Positions 50,079 to 61,300 of a stretch of 64,000 bases of DNA are shown in pieces. Made by a program: the position numbers and the translations under genes. A model generated the notes under the pieces. That model had not been told where the DNA came from. It searched no databases and saw only the letters and a program-made list of their open reading frames with translations. Source of the stretch: Myxococcus llanfairpwllgwyngyllgogerychwyrndrobwllllantysiliogogogochensis (GTDB taxonomy: Bacteria; Myxococcota; Myxococcia; Myxococcales; Myxococcaceae). The first letter of the stretch is position 1. Every line of letters begins with the position of its first letter. The stretch spans positions 1-64,000 of the forward strand of contig NZ_VIFM01000004.1 in assembly GCF_006636215.1 (NCBI RefSeq), read 5' to 3'.

Positions 50079-50918
50079 ATGGGACACCCCATGCTCGTGG
50101 CGGTCCTGCAGCTTCGGAACGAGGCGTACTACCTGCGCGGGTGCCTGGACCACCTGCGCGACCATGTGGATGCCTTTGTCGCGCTGGACGACGGGTCGAC
50201 GGATGAAACGCGCGCCATCCTCGCCGCTGAGCCCAAGATGGCCGACGTGCTCACCAACCCGCCGCGTCCCGACGAGGTGGGCTGGGATGAGCCCGGTAAC
50301 CGCTCCCGACTGCTGCGGCGGGCGAAGGAGCTGGGCGCCCGGTGGGTGCTCTGCGGTGACGCCGACGAGCGCTTCGAGCAGGGCTTTCTCGCGCGGCTGC
50401 CGGAGTACCTCCTCAAGGCGGAGAAGCAGAACCGGCCCCTCGTGGCGATGCGCTACCGGGAGCTGTGGGACGGCGTCGCGCAGTACCGCGCGGATGGCCT
50501 CTGGGGCCGGAAGACCCGCTGCTGCGCCTTTCCTCTTCCTGATGCGATGACCTTCGGCGGCCGGCGCCATACGAAGTTTCATGGCGTGTGGTACCCCGAG
50601 CAACTCCTGGGGGCCCGGCACCTGATGCTGGACCACGGCCTGTATCACCTGCGCATGGTGAAGCCGGAGGACCGCATCGCGCGGAGAGACCGCTACGTCC
50701 GGTTGGATCCGGAATCGCGCTTCCAGCGCGTCGGGTACGACTACCTCACCGAGACGCGGGGCGTGAAGCTCAAGCCCATCCCTCCGGGCCGGGAGTATGC
50801 GTTCCACACGCTCCCCGAGGATCTCCGGCAACAGGTGCCCGCCGCGTACCTGGACGGAAGGCCGGCCCCATCCGCGAGCGGGCTCACCGGTTGGCTGCGC
50901 CGGCTCTTTTCCTCGTAA
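50079..50918 (+). CDS. Family-2 glycosyltransferase
   Basis: A 279-residue GT-A protein: LVAVLQLRNEAYYLRGCLDHL, then ALDDGSTDETRAIL (first acidic motif) and VLCGDADERF (DxD-like metal site). The C-terminal part has an LLGARHLMLDHGLYHLRM segment. It follows the upstream glycosyltransferase by three bases. Its C-terminal 22 codons are repeated just downstream (see the repeat). Confidence 0.82.
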   Translation: MGHPMLVAVLQLRNEAYYLRGCLDHLRDHVDAFVALDDGSTDETRAILAAEPKMADVLTNPPRPDEVGWDEPGNRSRLLRRAKELGARWVLCGDADERFEQGFLARLPEYLLKAEKQNRPLVAMRYRELWDGVAQYRADGLWGRKTRCCAFPLPDAMTFGGRRHTKFHGVWYPEQLLGARHLMLDHGLYHLRMVKPEDRIARRDRYVRLDPESRFQRVGYDYLTETRGVKLKPIPPGREYAFHTLPEDLRQQVPAAYLDGRPAPSASGLTGWLRRLFSS

Positions 50919-50929
50919 CTCCTCATTCC

Positions 50930-51008
50930 TGGACGGAAGGCCGGCTCCATCCGCCAGCGGGCTCACCGGTTGGTTGCACCGGCTGTTCTCCTCGTAACTC
51001 CTCCGTCA
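50930..51008 (+). pseudogene. 3' remnant of a paralogous glycosyltransferase gene
   Basis: These 79 bases repeat 50851-50929, the end of the upstream glycosyltransferase gene, including the stop codon. Of about six differences in the coding part, all but one (Arg to His) are silent third-position or leucine changes. That pattern points to a once-functional paralogue that was deleted down to its last 23 codons, rather than to a fresh local duplication. No start or body of the second gene remains. Confidence 0.65.
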
Positions 51009-51089
51009 AGGCAGGCCAGCCCCAGCCCCTGTCGGTGAAGGCCCGGTCTCGCGGATGAGGGCGTGCCCTGCGCGGGAGCCCGTTGCCTC

Positions 51090-52082
51090 TCAGAACTTCG
51101 GGACGGGGTTGGGGCCCGTGTAGTAGCCGAGCTCGCTGCGATAGCCGCAGGACTCCTCCAGCATCCGCTCCTCGGGAATCTCCTCGGTGACGACACGGAA
51201 TGGCACGGGGGGCGGCTGCACGTCGGCGGGAGTGGGGATCCGCAGCGCCTCCTGCAGCGAGACTCCCTTCTCGAGGGCCTGGAACAGGACCTGATGGCGG
51301 AGGGCCAGTGACTGGTACTGCTCCGGGCCGAGCAGGCCGGAGATGAACATGCGCCACAGGACGGAGGCCTGCTTCTTTCGTGCTCGCTCGCGATTCGGTC
51401 CCTCCAGGGGCTGCCGCGGCGCGGGCGCTATGGCCGCCAGGAGCGTGCCCTCGAAGGCGTCGAGCTGCGCGGGCTGCTTCTGGAAGTAGTACTGGCTGGC
51501 CTGTCCCACGCCCCAGATACCGGGGCCCAGCTCCATGATGTTCAGGTAGAGCTGCAGGATGCGCTGCTTGGGCACCTCGCGCTCCAGGTCGCGGGTGAGG
51601 AGGATCTCCCGCAGCTTCCGCTCGAAGGTCTGCTCGGGTCCGAGGAAGAGGTTGCGCGCGAGCTGCATGGTGATGGTGCTGTGCCCGACGACCCGGCCGT
51701 TCAAGCGGCCGTGTATGGCCAGCAACGTCTGCCGGTAGTTGAAGCCCCGATGCTGGAAGAAGATGGTGTCCTCCGCTTTCACCACCCCGCACACCAGCGC
51801 GTTGGACATCGAGGAGAGGGGAAGCCAGGTCACCGCGAAGTTCTCGGGGAGCTGTCCCTCGGAGATGGCCAGGCGCATGTAGTTGGTGCGCTCCGGGTTC
51901 TCCTCGCCCAGCCGGCTCACGGAGGGTAGCTGATGCGACACCCAGGTGACGTACAGCCCGAAGGGGATGCCCACGATGGCGAGCAGCACCAGCGTCCCGC
52001 GCGCGAGGCGCCGGAACACGCCGCGCCGCTTGGGCTTGGGGGAAACGGACCGGTCAGGGGCGCTACGGGGGCTCTGAGACAT
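51090..52082 (-). CDS. mtgA: Monofunctional peptidoglycan transglycosylase
   Basis: A 330-residue GT51 enzyme that polymerises lipid II into glycan strands. One N-terminal membrane segment (GTLVLLAIVGIPFGLYV) anchors it. The catalytic motifs are VKAEDTIFFQHRGFN (catalytic Glu) and GHSTITMQLARNLFLG, followed by RKLREILLTRDLEREVPKQ and ILQLYLNIMELGPGIWGV. No transpeptidase domain is present. Start is the ATG at 52082. Somewhat longer than E. coli MtgA because of a C-terminal extension. Confidence 0.9.
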   Translation of the reverse strand: MSQSPRSAPDRSVSPKPKRRGVFRRLARGTLVLLAIVGIPFGLYVTWVSHQLPSVSRLGEENPERTNYMRLAISEGQLPENFAVTWLPLSSMSNALVCGVVKAEDTIFFQHRGFNYRQTLLAIHGRLNGRVVGHSTITMQLARNLFLGPEQTFERKLREILLTRDLEREVPKQRILQLYLNIMELGPGIWGVGQASQYYFQKQPAQLDAFEGTLLAAIAPAPRQPLEGPNRERARKKQASVLWRMFISGLLGPEQYQSLALRHQVLFQALEKGVSLQEALRIPTPADVQPPPVPFRVVTEEIPEERMLEESCGYRSELGYYTGPNPVPKF

Positions 52083-52114
52083 GATGCTGGCAACCCTATT
52101 CTCGTGGTCAGCTG

Positions 52115-52990
52115 TCAGACTTCGTTGCCGGTGATGCCAAGCTCGCGGAACAGCGGGGCCAGCGTCTTTTCGAGCAGGGCCTGCTGCCCGGCATCGAGCG
52201 CGTCGCGGCCGCTCCCCACCTTGCCCTCGCGGATGAACCCCTCCGCGCTCAAGCCTCCTGGCATGGGCGGCGCGAAGCGGGCGTTGTGCCGCTTCATGTA
52301 CTCGAAGCTCGTCTTCTCCAGGATGTCCGGCAGTCGCTCTGGAGGAAGTGGAAGCGCGAGGAACGTCGCGACGCGCCGCAGCTCCCGCTCGCGGTCCGTC
52401 ACGAGATCCTCGTAGCGCACGTGCAGGACGTTGGGCGCCCGGCGGTTCGGCCACCAGGACCTGAGGTGGGACGACCACCCGCGGTTCTTCATCTCCCGCT
52501 GGAAGAACTGATCAAAGTCCAGATGCGCGCCATGGGCCCTGCACACGTGGTGGTAGTAGGACACCAGGGTGTCGTTCGCCGCACGCGTGACGTAGATGAC
52601 TCGACTGTTGGCGGGAGGCCGCAGCAAGCCACGGCTCAGGTGCGTCTTGAAGATGCGGGGCGAGGGCAGTCCGTCCAGCTCCTGCTCTGCCCGGGGCTTC
52701 GTCCCGAGCTGCTCCAGGAATGGGGACACCTGGAGGATGTGCTCGAACTCGCCACGTCCCTCGTGGATCAACTGGAAGACGATTTGCTGCATCCACGTCG
52801 TCCCGGCCTTGGCCGCGGTGGCGATGTAGATGTCCCCAGGGCGGGGCTTGAGCCAGACGTAACGCACGCGCAGCCACGAGCGCGCCGACCGAAGCGCCCA
52901 CCGTGCGCGCATCAACCCGCCAACCAGACCCCTCATCGGGTCCGGTGCTGGCCGGGTCGGACGATTCGTGACGCCGTGCCGCTCACTCAT
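52115..52990 (-). CDS. Sulfotransferase family protein
   Basis: A 291-residue protein that should move sulfate from PAPS to a hydroxyl or amine. The 5'-phosphosulfate loop is seen as ATAAKAGTTWMQQIVF and the 3'-phosphate motif as RVIYVTRAANDTLVSYYHH; a family FIREGKVGSGRDALD segment lies near the end. Start at ATG 52990, with a GTG at 52996 as an alternative. It sits in front of the racemase and glycosyltransferase genes and the PKS/NRPS gene, and may tailor the product. Confidence 0.87.
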   Translation of the reverse strand: MSERHGVTNRPTRPAPDPMRGLVGGLMRARWALRSARSWLRVRYVWLKPRPGDIYIATAAKAGTTWMQQIVFQLIHEGRGEFEHILQVSPFLEQLGTKPRAEQELDGLPSPRIFKTHLSRGLLRPPANSRVIYVTRAANDTLVSYYHHVCRAHGAHLDFDQFFQREMKNRGWSSHLRSWWPNRRAPNVLHVRYEDLVTDRERELRRVATFLALPLPPERLPDILEKTSFEYMKRHNARFAPPMPGGLSAEGFIREGKVGSGRDALDAGQQALLEKTLAPLFRELGITGNEV

Positions 52991-53038
52991 GCTCACCCGG
53001 CCAAACTTGCTAGAGCTGCATAGTCAGAACATCGCAAT

Positions 53039-53057
53039 ATTCAGGCGATTTCTGAAT
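53039..53057. promoter_or_regulatory. Inverted repeat ATTCAG-N7-CTGAAT upstream of the sulfotransferase gene
   Basis: A perfect 6-bp dyad in an AT-richer stretch about 50 bases upstream of the sulfotransferase start. Read on the minus strand, TTGCGA and TAAATT-like elements nearby could form its promoter. Confidence 0.35.
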
Positions 53058-53142
53058 TTACTTTCTTGCCCGCTATTCGCAACGCAGTGAGCCGCGACAC
53101 GGAGGTGCGGGAGGGAGTCTCCAGGCACTCGCGCCCAAGCCT

Positions 53143-53886
53143 CTACGCGCTGCGCTTGAAGGCGTACCGGTGCGTGACGAGCGCGGGCATGCGGTTCGCC
53201 ACCAGGTAGAGCGGGTCGATGTTCCGCAGGCGCTCCTGTGGGGGGCGGGTGCGCATGTACCGGGTGACGAGGTGAAGCTCGGTGCAGCCCGCGATGAAGC
53301 CGTCCACGCCATGGGCCCGGACCAGCCGCTCGCACAGGACCGCCGCCTCCGTGACGTCGCCGTGTCGCTTGAGCCGGTAGATGGCGTCGTGGAGTTCGAC
53401 CTGCTCCGCGGCGCTCGTCCAGGTCAGGTGGGGCTCCGCTGCGCGCCAGCGCTCGCTGCGCTCGAAGACGCGCGCCGCGCGGGTCCCCTGGCTGGAGAGA
53501 ATCAGCCAGCGCTTCCCCTCCGCGCTCACCTCGTCGAGGGTGAGGTCCACGAGCGACACGGTGAGGTCGCGCAGCGGCGCGGGGATGTGTTCGAGGAAGT
53601 GGTGCATCGTGATGCAGGCGATCACCATGCGCCGCGCACCCATGTCCCGCAGGCGCATCAACGCGCCCTCGAGCCATCGCGCCACCACCGCCTCCTGGCC
53701 CTGGATGATCGCCTGGGTGCGATCCGGCACGTTCGGGTCCGACAGCAGGACACAGGCCGGCCCCGACTGCTCCACCTCGAACGGATTCTCCTCGTAGATG
53801 GTCTTCAGGAACTCGGCCGACGCCAGGGGCCCGAGGCCCCCCACGATGCCCAGGAGCTCGCTCGGCGCCGGGACCGCGTCCCACAT
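53143..53886 (-). CDS. Aspartate/glutamate racemase family protein
   Basis: A 247-residue protein with the two-Cys fold of amino-acid racemases: LLGIVGGLGPLASAEFLK at the start, first catalytic Cys in VIACITMHHFLEH, second in IAGCTELHLV. The usual ACNTAH around the first Cys is ACITMH here, an Asn-to-Ile change next to the active site. Start at ATG 53886 (a TTG at 53925 is possible). It may supply a D-amino acid, fitting the neighbouring NRPS, or act on another substrate. Confidence 0.82.
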   Translation of the reverse strand: MWDAVPAPSELLGIVGGLGPLASAEFLKTIYEENPFEVEQSGPACVLLSDPNVPDRTQAIIQGQEAVVARWLEGALMRLRDMGARRMVIACITMHHFLEHIPAPLRDLTVSLVDLTLDEVSAEGKRWLILSSQGTRAARVFERSERWRAAEPHLTWTSAAEQVELHDAIYRLKRHGDVTEAAVLCERLVRAHGVDGFIAGCTELHLVTRYMRTRPPQERLRNIDPLYLVANRMPALVTHRYAFKRSA

Positions 53887-54029
53887 GTTCGTCCGCGCGG
53901 CAGGCGGCAGCCCAAGGCTATCCAAGGTCTCGTCTCACCGGATGTCTAATCTTGCTGGTTTGAACAATAATCCACGAAAAACCATTCTACAATCCGTTCG
54001 ATCCAGATCGACCTCCTCGAAGGATTCAG

Positions 54030-55337
54030 ATGGCCACCATCCTCCTCGCGCCGCTGCCTGTTCCAGGCCACGTCAATCCCAGCTTGCGGATCGCGCGGTC
54101 GCTCCAGCGCGGCGGTCACCGGGTCATCTACCTGGGCATCCTGGAGATAGAGGACGAGGTGCGCGCCGAGGGGTTCGAGTTCACGCCCCTGTTCGGGGAC
54201 GTCTTCCCCAAGGGGAAGCTCACCGAGCTGCGAGCGACCGCGGCGCGGCTGAAGGGCCTGCGCCTGCTGTGGTTCCTGCGCACCCAGGCTCGTTGCTTCA
54301 ACGAAGCGCTGCGTCGGATGGTCGAGGGGGAGGTCGATGCCCTCCTGGCCCGACTTCAACCGGACCTCCTCATCTGCGACGAGAAGCTCCGGCACCTCGC
54401 CATCATCGGGCACGGGCTCGACGTCCCCGTCCTGCAGATGAACGTGACGATTCCCCCGGAGTTCATTCCACGCCCCGAGGGCGCCTCGCGGGGACCGGGG
54501 CGTGGCGCCGCGATGCCGGGTGAGCGACTCCTCATGGCGCTGGGGCTCTTTCCCCGCCTTCGCCCGGCCCTGCTGGCGTTGGCGCGCAAGCACCGCTACC
54601 CGCTGAAGAACATCGAGACCGTTCCGATGCTCGACCGGAGCCTCTCGCCCGAGCTGCTCCTCTGTCCCAAGGAGTTCGCCGAGGTGCGGGTGCGCAGCAC
54701 CCCCGGGGAGTATTGCTACATCGAGCCGTGCATCGACCATGAACGCCGCGAGCCCGAGTTTCCCTGGGAGCGCCTGCGCGAGGACCGACCGCTGGTCCTC
54801 TTCGCACTCGGGACGCTCGCCGCGACCTCGAAGCACAACCTGCGCATCCTCCAGGAGGCCTTCCTCGCGGCCGCCCGCCGCCCGGACCTTCAGTTCGTCA
54901 TGGTGGTGGGCTCCACGATGGAGCCCGCGATGTTCGACGTGCCGCCCGGCGTGATCGCCGTGAAGGTGGCGCCGCAGCTCGGCCTGCTTCGGAAGGCGGC
55001 GGTGATGGTCAACCATGCCGGGACGAACAGCGTGAAGGAGTGCATCGCCTTCGGCGTGCCCATGGTCTCCATTCCACTCCAGTTCGATCAGCCCGACATC
55101 GGCCGGTTGATTGAACTTCATGGGGTGGGACGCACCATCCCGCCTCCAGAGTTCACCGCCGACCGGCTGCTCGAGGCCCTCGACGACGTCCTCCAGAACC
55201 CCGCGTACAAGAAGGCCTGCGAGCAGTTGCGGGTCCACTTCGTCCAGGCCGAGAGCGCACGGGGAGCCGCGGGCCCCATCGAGGAGTTCCTCGCGCGCCG
55301 CTCCGCCACGGTGGGTGAGCGCCGCCGCCTGGCGTAG
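54030..55337 (+). CDS. GT1-family glycosyltransferase (MGT type)
   Basis: A 435-residue GT-B enzyme of the UDP-glycosyltransferase/macrolide type. N-terminal MATILLAPLPVPGHVNPSLRI; C-terminal donor-binding motif with APQLGLLRKAAVMVNHAGTNSVKECIAFGVPMVSIPLQFDQPDIG. Such enzymes glycosylate natural products, sterols or carotenoids. It is divergent from the racemase and converges with the NRPS gene across 56 bases, so a tailoring role is likely but not shown. Confidence 0.87.
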   Translation: MATILLAPLPVPGHVNPSLRIARSLQRGGHRVIYLGILEIEDEVRAEGFEFTPLFGDVFPKGKLTELRATAARLKGLRLLWFLRTQARCFNEALRRMVEGEVDALLARLQPDLLICDEKLRHLAIIGHGLDVPVLQMNVTIPPEFIPRPEGASRGPGRGAAMPGERLLMALGLFPRLRPALLALARKHRYPLKNIETVPMLDRSLSPELLLCPKEFAEVRVRSTPGEYCYIEPCIDHERREPEFPWERLREDRPLVLFALGTLAATSKHNLRILQEAFLAAARRPDLQFVMVVGSTMEPAMFDVPPGVIAVKVAPQLGLLRKAAVMVNHAGTNSVKECIAFGVPMVSIPLQFDQPDIGRLIELHGVGRTIPPPEFTADRLLEALDDVLQNPAYKKACEQLRVHFVQAESARGAAGPIEEFLARRSATVGERRRLA

Positions 55338-55393
55338 GCCTTTCGCGCGCTCACTGCGTCCGCTCGCGGACCCGGTCGGGCTCATTCGCATCC

Positions 55394-58300
55394 TCACGCC
55401 GTCTCGTGCCTTCCATGGGCGAGGCCCAGGGCGTGCGTGCGTCGCGGAAGCTCGGACAGTCGCTGGTCGGGGGCCGCGACGATGAACTCGAGCAGGGCCT
55501 GGAAGTCGTCCTGCATCGCCTCGATGCTCTCGTGCTCGAACAGGTCGGCCTTGTACTCGAAGGTGCCGCCCAGTCCTTCCGGTGTCTCCACGACGTTCAG
55601 CTTGAGGTCCGTCAGGGACCGGGTGCGATGGAGGGGGAGAGGGGACACCGACAGCCCGGCCACGGAGGTGGCTTGTGCGCGATCCACGCGGGTGAACGAG
55701 AAGCCGACCTGCCACGGGGGCGGCATCAGCTTGACCAGTTCGGTATGCGGAAGCCCCTGGTGCTGGAACGCCTCCAGGTACGTCGAGCGAGCCCGCCGGA
55801 GGACCTCGAGGAAGCTCGGGTCACCCGACAGGTCCGTCCGCAACACCATGTAACCGGCGAACATCCCCAGGACCTTCTCCAGTTCCATGCGCTGGCGGTT
55901 GGCGTGCGAGAAGCCGACCGCGATGTCCTCCTGCCCGGCGCAGCGCGACAGGACCACCTGGAATGCCGCGAGCATCAGCACGAACGGCGTCACGCCCTCC
56001 TTGCGGCAGAGCGCCCGGGTTGCCCTGGAGAGCTCGGGTGAGAGCAGGAACGGCTGGAGGCTGCTCACGATGCCCTCGTGCCGCTGGCGCGGGCGCCGGT
56101 AGGGAAGCGCCACCTCCAGGACTGGACTGGCGAGCTTCAGGGACCAGTAGGCGCGCAGCTGTTCCAGCGCTCCCCCGCGCAGCCAGTCGTGTTCCCAGCG
56201 GGTGACGTCGCGGTACTGCAGCGCGGGCTCGGGGAGCCGCGGCGGCAGCCCTTCACGGATCGCGGCGTAGACCTCCGCCAGCTCGCCCATGAAGAGGGAC
56301 GTGGAGACGTAGTCGGTGATCGCGTGGTGCTGGTTGAGGAGCAGGACGTGCGTGTCGGCGGTGAGGCGGAACACCCAGGCGCGGAGCAGCGGTCCCTGGG
56401 CGACGTCGAACGGGCGGTGCTGCTCCTCGTCGATACGCCGCATGAGCTCCGCCTGTCGCTGTTGCTCCGGCAGGTCGCCGAGTTCGATCACCTGGAGCCG
56501 CGCTTCCCCCTGCGAGGCGATCCGCTGCATCGGAGTGCCGTCGATGACGGGGAAGCTCGTGCGGAGAATCTCATGGCGCCGGACGAGCAGGTCGAAGCCT
56601 TCCCGCAGTGCTTCCGTGTCGAGCGGGCCGTCCAGGCGGAAGGCCGCCGGGGAGGAGTTCGCGAGGTCCTCGGGCCCCTTCTCCTCGTCCGACCAGTACA
56701 CCTGCTGGCGCGGCGAGAGGGGCAGCACCTCGCACGGTGGCGTGGAGACGACGGGCGGGACGCGCGGCCCGGACGTGCCTCCGAGTGAGTCGATATGCGT
56801 GGCGAGCGCCGCCACGGTGGGCTTCGAGAAGAAGTCGGTCAGCGACAGCTCCAGGCCGAAGACTCCGCCCACGCGCGTGGTCACCTGGGTGGCCATGAGC
56901 GAGTGTCCGCCCAGCTCGAAGAAGTCATCGTCGACGCCCACGGACCCGCACTGGAGGACGTCGGCCCACACCTCGGCGATGAGCTCTTCGGTGGGCGTGC
57001 GGGGCGGGGTGCGCTGGCGGATGTCCTCAGTGCCGGGCACCGCCTCGGGAGCGGGGAGCGCCTTGGCGTCGACCTTTCCGTGGGGCGTCAGCGGCAGGGC
57101 CGTGAGGAGCACCCACGCGGACGGCACCATGTAGTCGGGGAGCCTGTCGCGCAGGAACGCACGGAGGTCCTCGACGGCGAGCCGCGTGTCCTCCCGGGCG
57201 ACGAAGTAGGCCACGAGCCGCTTGCCTCCCGCCGCGTCGGCACGGGCCACGACGACGGCCTCATGCACCCCGGGGGCCTGCCCGAGCACCGCCTCGACCT
57301 CCCCCAGCTCGACGCGGAAGCCGCGGACCTTCACCTGGTTGTCGACGCGGCCCGAGAACTCGAACTCGCCCGACGGCAGGGCGCGCACGAGATCTCCCGT
57401 CCGGTACATCCGCTCACCGGGCGTGAGCGCGAAGGGGGACGGGATGAACCGTTCGGCCGTGAGGTCCGGGCGCTCCAGATACCCACGCGCCAGTCCCACG
57501 CCACCCACGTACAGCTCGCCGGTGCTCCCCAGGGGAACCGGTTGGAGGTGGGGGTCGAGGACGTAGAGCCGCACGTTCGGGAGCGGACGGCCGATGCTCG
57601 GCCGCTCGACCTTTACGTCAGGGCTGATGCTCGCGCACACCGTCACTTCGGTCGGGCCGTAGGCGTTGAGGAAGCGCCGGCCCGGCTTCCACCTCGCGGC
57701 GAGCTCCGGCGTGCACGCATCGCCCGCGGAGATCACCACCCGCAGCGTGTCCAGCGCTCGCGGCTCCAACTGCGCGAGCACCGGCGGCGTGAGCGTCACG
57801 GTGGTGATGGCCTCCCGTTGAATCAGGTCGCGCAGGGGCGCACCGGGCATCAGCTCGTCACGGAGGGCCAGATGGAGGCAGCCGCCGCTCAGCAGGGTGG
57901 AGAAGACCTCGGAGACAGAGGCGTCGAAGCCAAGCGCGGAGGCCTGGAGCACCCGACTCCCAGGCGAGATGTCGAAGGCCGCCGCCAGGGCCAGGGCGGT
58001 GTTGCACAGGCCCCGGTGGGCGAGCAGGACGCCCTTGGGCTGGCCCGTGGAGCCCGAGGTGAAGATGACGTAGGCCAGGTTCTCCGGCGTCACGTCGACC
58101 GACGGCGCGCTCGTGGGGTGGCGGGCGATGTCCGTCCAGTCCGAGTCCAGGCAGACCGGGAGCTCCGAGCGGAGGGGCAGCTCGTCGAGGACCGCGTCCT
58201 GCGTGAGCAGCACCGACACGGCGGACTCCCGCAGCAGCAGGGAGAGCCGCTCCGTGGGGTAGCCAGGATCCAATGGGACGAAGCTGCCCCCCGCCTTCAG

Positions 58301-61300
58301 CACTCCGAGGAGGGCCACCACCAGCTCCAGCGAACGTTCCAGGCAAACGCCGACGCGCAGCTCGGGCCCGACGCCGAGCCCACGCAGGTGGTGCGCGAGC
58401 TGGTTGGCCCGGCGGTCCAGCTCCGCGTACGTCAGCGCGTGCCCCTGGAAGGACACCGCTGGCGCTTCCGGTGTGCGGCGCGCCTGCTCCTCGAAGAGGT
58501 GGTGCGCGCAGCGGTCCACCGAGAGTTCGGCGTCCGTCGCGTTCCACTCGACGAGCAGCCGGTGGCGCTCCTCGTCGGCGAGGACGGGCAGGGAGGACAG
58601 CCGCAGGTCCGGCGCGGTGACCACCGCCTCCAGCACCCGCTGGTAGGCCGCGGCCATGCGCGCGATCGTCGCCTCTTCGAAGAGGTCGGTGCTGAACTCC
58701 CACAGCCCGACGAGGCTGCCCTCGAACTCCTCCAGGACGAGCGTGAGGTCGAACTTGGACGACGCGTTCTCGAACGCCACGCCGCTCAGACTCAGGCCTG
58801 GGAGCTGGAGCTCCGTGAACGGCTGGTTCTGCAGCGCCAGCTTGACCTGGAACAGCGGCGTATGGCCCAGGCTCCGCTCGGGGTTGACCGCGCGGACGAG
58901 CTCCTCGAAGGGCAGGTCCTGGTTCGCGTACGCCTCCAGCGCCGTGTCACGCACGCGCGTCAGGAGCGCGCGGAACGGGGGGTTGCCGTCGAGCTGCCCG
59001 CGGATGACGAGCTGGTTCACGAAGAACCCGATGAGCCCCTCCAGGTCGGCGTTGTTGCGGCCGGCGACGTCGGTCCCCACGGTGAGGTCTTCCTGCCCCG
59101 TGTAGCGCGAGAGCAACGCCTGGAAACCGGCCATGAGGGTCATGAACAGCGTGACCCCCTCCGTCCGGCCAAGCCGCTTCAACGCCTCCACGAGAAGCGG
59201 CGGTAGCGTGGCCCGGTAGTGGGCGCCCCGCAGGCTCTGCGCTACCGGACGCGGACGGTCCGTGGGCAGGGCCAGCACCGGCGGCACGCCCGCGAGCCGA
59301 CGACGCCAGTACGCGAGCTGGGCCTCCAGCACCTCGTCCCGCAGCCAGCTCCGCTGCCAGTGCGCGAAGTCGGCGTACTGCAGCACCGGCTTCGGCAGGG
59401 GCGAAGGCTGACCCGCGACGAAGGCGACATAGAGCGCCATGAGGTCCCGGACGAGGATTCCGCGCGACCAGCCGTCCGAGATGATGTGGTGCATCGCGAA
59501 CACCAGCACGTGCTCCGCCTCGGATAGTCGCAGCAGCGAGACGCGCAGCAGCGGGCCTTGTGCCAGGGCGAAAGACCACCCCGTCTCCTTGGCGACGAGC
59601 CGGGCGACCAGGTCTTCGCGCTCGGGCTCGGGGAAGTCCGACAGGTCCACGCGCCCCAGCGGCACCTCGAGCTCGGCGGCGATGCGCTGCACCGGCTCCT
59701 CTCCCACGAACTCGAAGGTCGTGCGCAGGCTCTCGTGGCGTCGCACGATCTCCGCGACGCAGCGCTCGAGCACGTCGGCGTCGATCGCCCCACGAACCCG
59801 GATGGCCCCCGAGATGTTGTAGGCCGGGTCGCCGGGCCGCAGTCGATCCACCACCCAGAGGCGCTTCTGCGCGAAGGACAACGGCAGCCCTTGCGTGCGA
59901 GGTGCGGGCACGAGCGGCGGCCTGCCCCTGGCGGACTGCCTGCTCATCGCGAGTTCGTCGATGCGCGCGGACAGCGCCTCCACGGTGGGGTGTGTGAACA
60001 GCTCCCGCAGTGGGACCTCGACTCCCAGGGCCACACGCACGCGCGACACGGCCTGGGTGGCCAGCAGCGAGTGCCCGCCCAGGTCGAAGAAGCTGTCGTG
60101 AATCCCCACGCGCTCCACCGACAGGAGCTGGGCCCAGAGTCCGGCGACAATCTCCTGGGTCGGTGTCCGCGGCGCCACGGAAGGAGCCCCGCTGTCGGCC
60201 CCACCGCGCCGCCGGGCAGCCGTCGCCGCGGGCATGAGCGCCGCCCGGTCCGCCTTGCCGTTCGGCGTGCGTGGCAGCACATCGAGGAGCACGTACGCAG
60301 AGGGGAGCATCGGCTCGGGCAGGCGGGCCGCGAGGAACGTGGTGAGTTCGGTATCGCTTGGAGCCCCGGCGTCGCTGGCGACGATGCAGGCGACCAGCCT
60401 CGTGTCACCGTCCTGCTCGGGAACAGCGAGGACCACGGCCGCGCCCACTCCCGGGCAGCGCGTCAGGTTGGATTCAATCTCGCCCAGCTCCACCCGGTTT
60501 CCACGCACCTTCACCTGGTCGTCGCGCCTGCCGACGAACTCGAGCGCACCGTCAGCGCGCCAGCGCCCGTAGTCGCCCGTCGCGTAGAGGCGGGCCCCGG
60601 GCCGGTCCCCATCTAGGTGCGGCACGAAGCGCTCGGCGGTGAGGTCGGGCCGCCCAAGGAAGCCATGCGTCACGCCGTTGCCGCCGATGTGGATGTGGCC
60701 GACGACCCCGGTGGGCACACGCTCGCCGCGGGCATCGAGCAGGACCACCTCGGCGTTGTCGATGGGCCGCCCCGCGGGCACCACGCCCACGAGGTCCTGG
60801 GGCGTGGCGATGTGGAACGTGCTCGTCAGCGTGCACTCGGTGGGGCCGTACTGGTTGACGATTCGCACGTGCGCACCGAACACCGCGCGCGCCCGCTCCA
60901 CGTCCGTCGCGAGGAGCCGCTCGCCACTGCAGAGGATCAGCCGGACCGTCCCCAACTCGCGCGGCCGGGTCCCCGCCGCCGCCAGGAGCAGCCGGAGCAG
61001 GCTGGGCACCACGCTCGGCAGCAGCGTGACGCGGTAGCGCTCGATGGCCGCGAGCAGTTCCTCGGGATCTCGCCCGCGGTCGCCGTCGGCGAAGACGACG
61101 GGCGTGCCCATCAACACCGGCGCCAGCATGTCGCGCAGCGAGGCGTCGAAGGAAGCCGAGGCGAGCTGCAGCGCGACGTCACCCGGGCCGGGCCGATAGG
61201 TGCGCTCCAGGTAGTCGACGTAGTTCAGGATGCCCGCGTGGTGGCCGATGATGCCCTTGGGCATGCCGGTGGATCCGGACGTGTAGACCAGGTGCGACAC

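Noticed and set aside
50797-50997. Short frame ending in the duplicated 3' segment as a gene
   Set aside because: Its start lies out of frame inside the upstream gene; only the last 23 codons are related to a protein.
56795-59206. 803-codon open frame on the plus strand inside the NRPS gene
   Set aside because: It mirrors the NRPS codons; composition is Arg/Glu/His-rich and no domain is seen.
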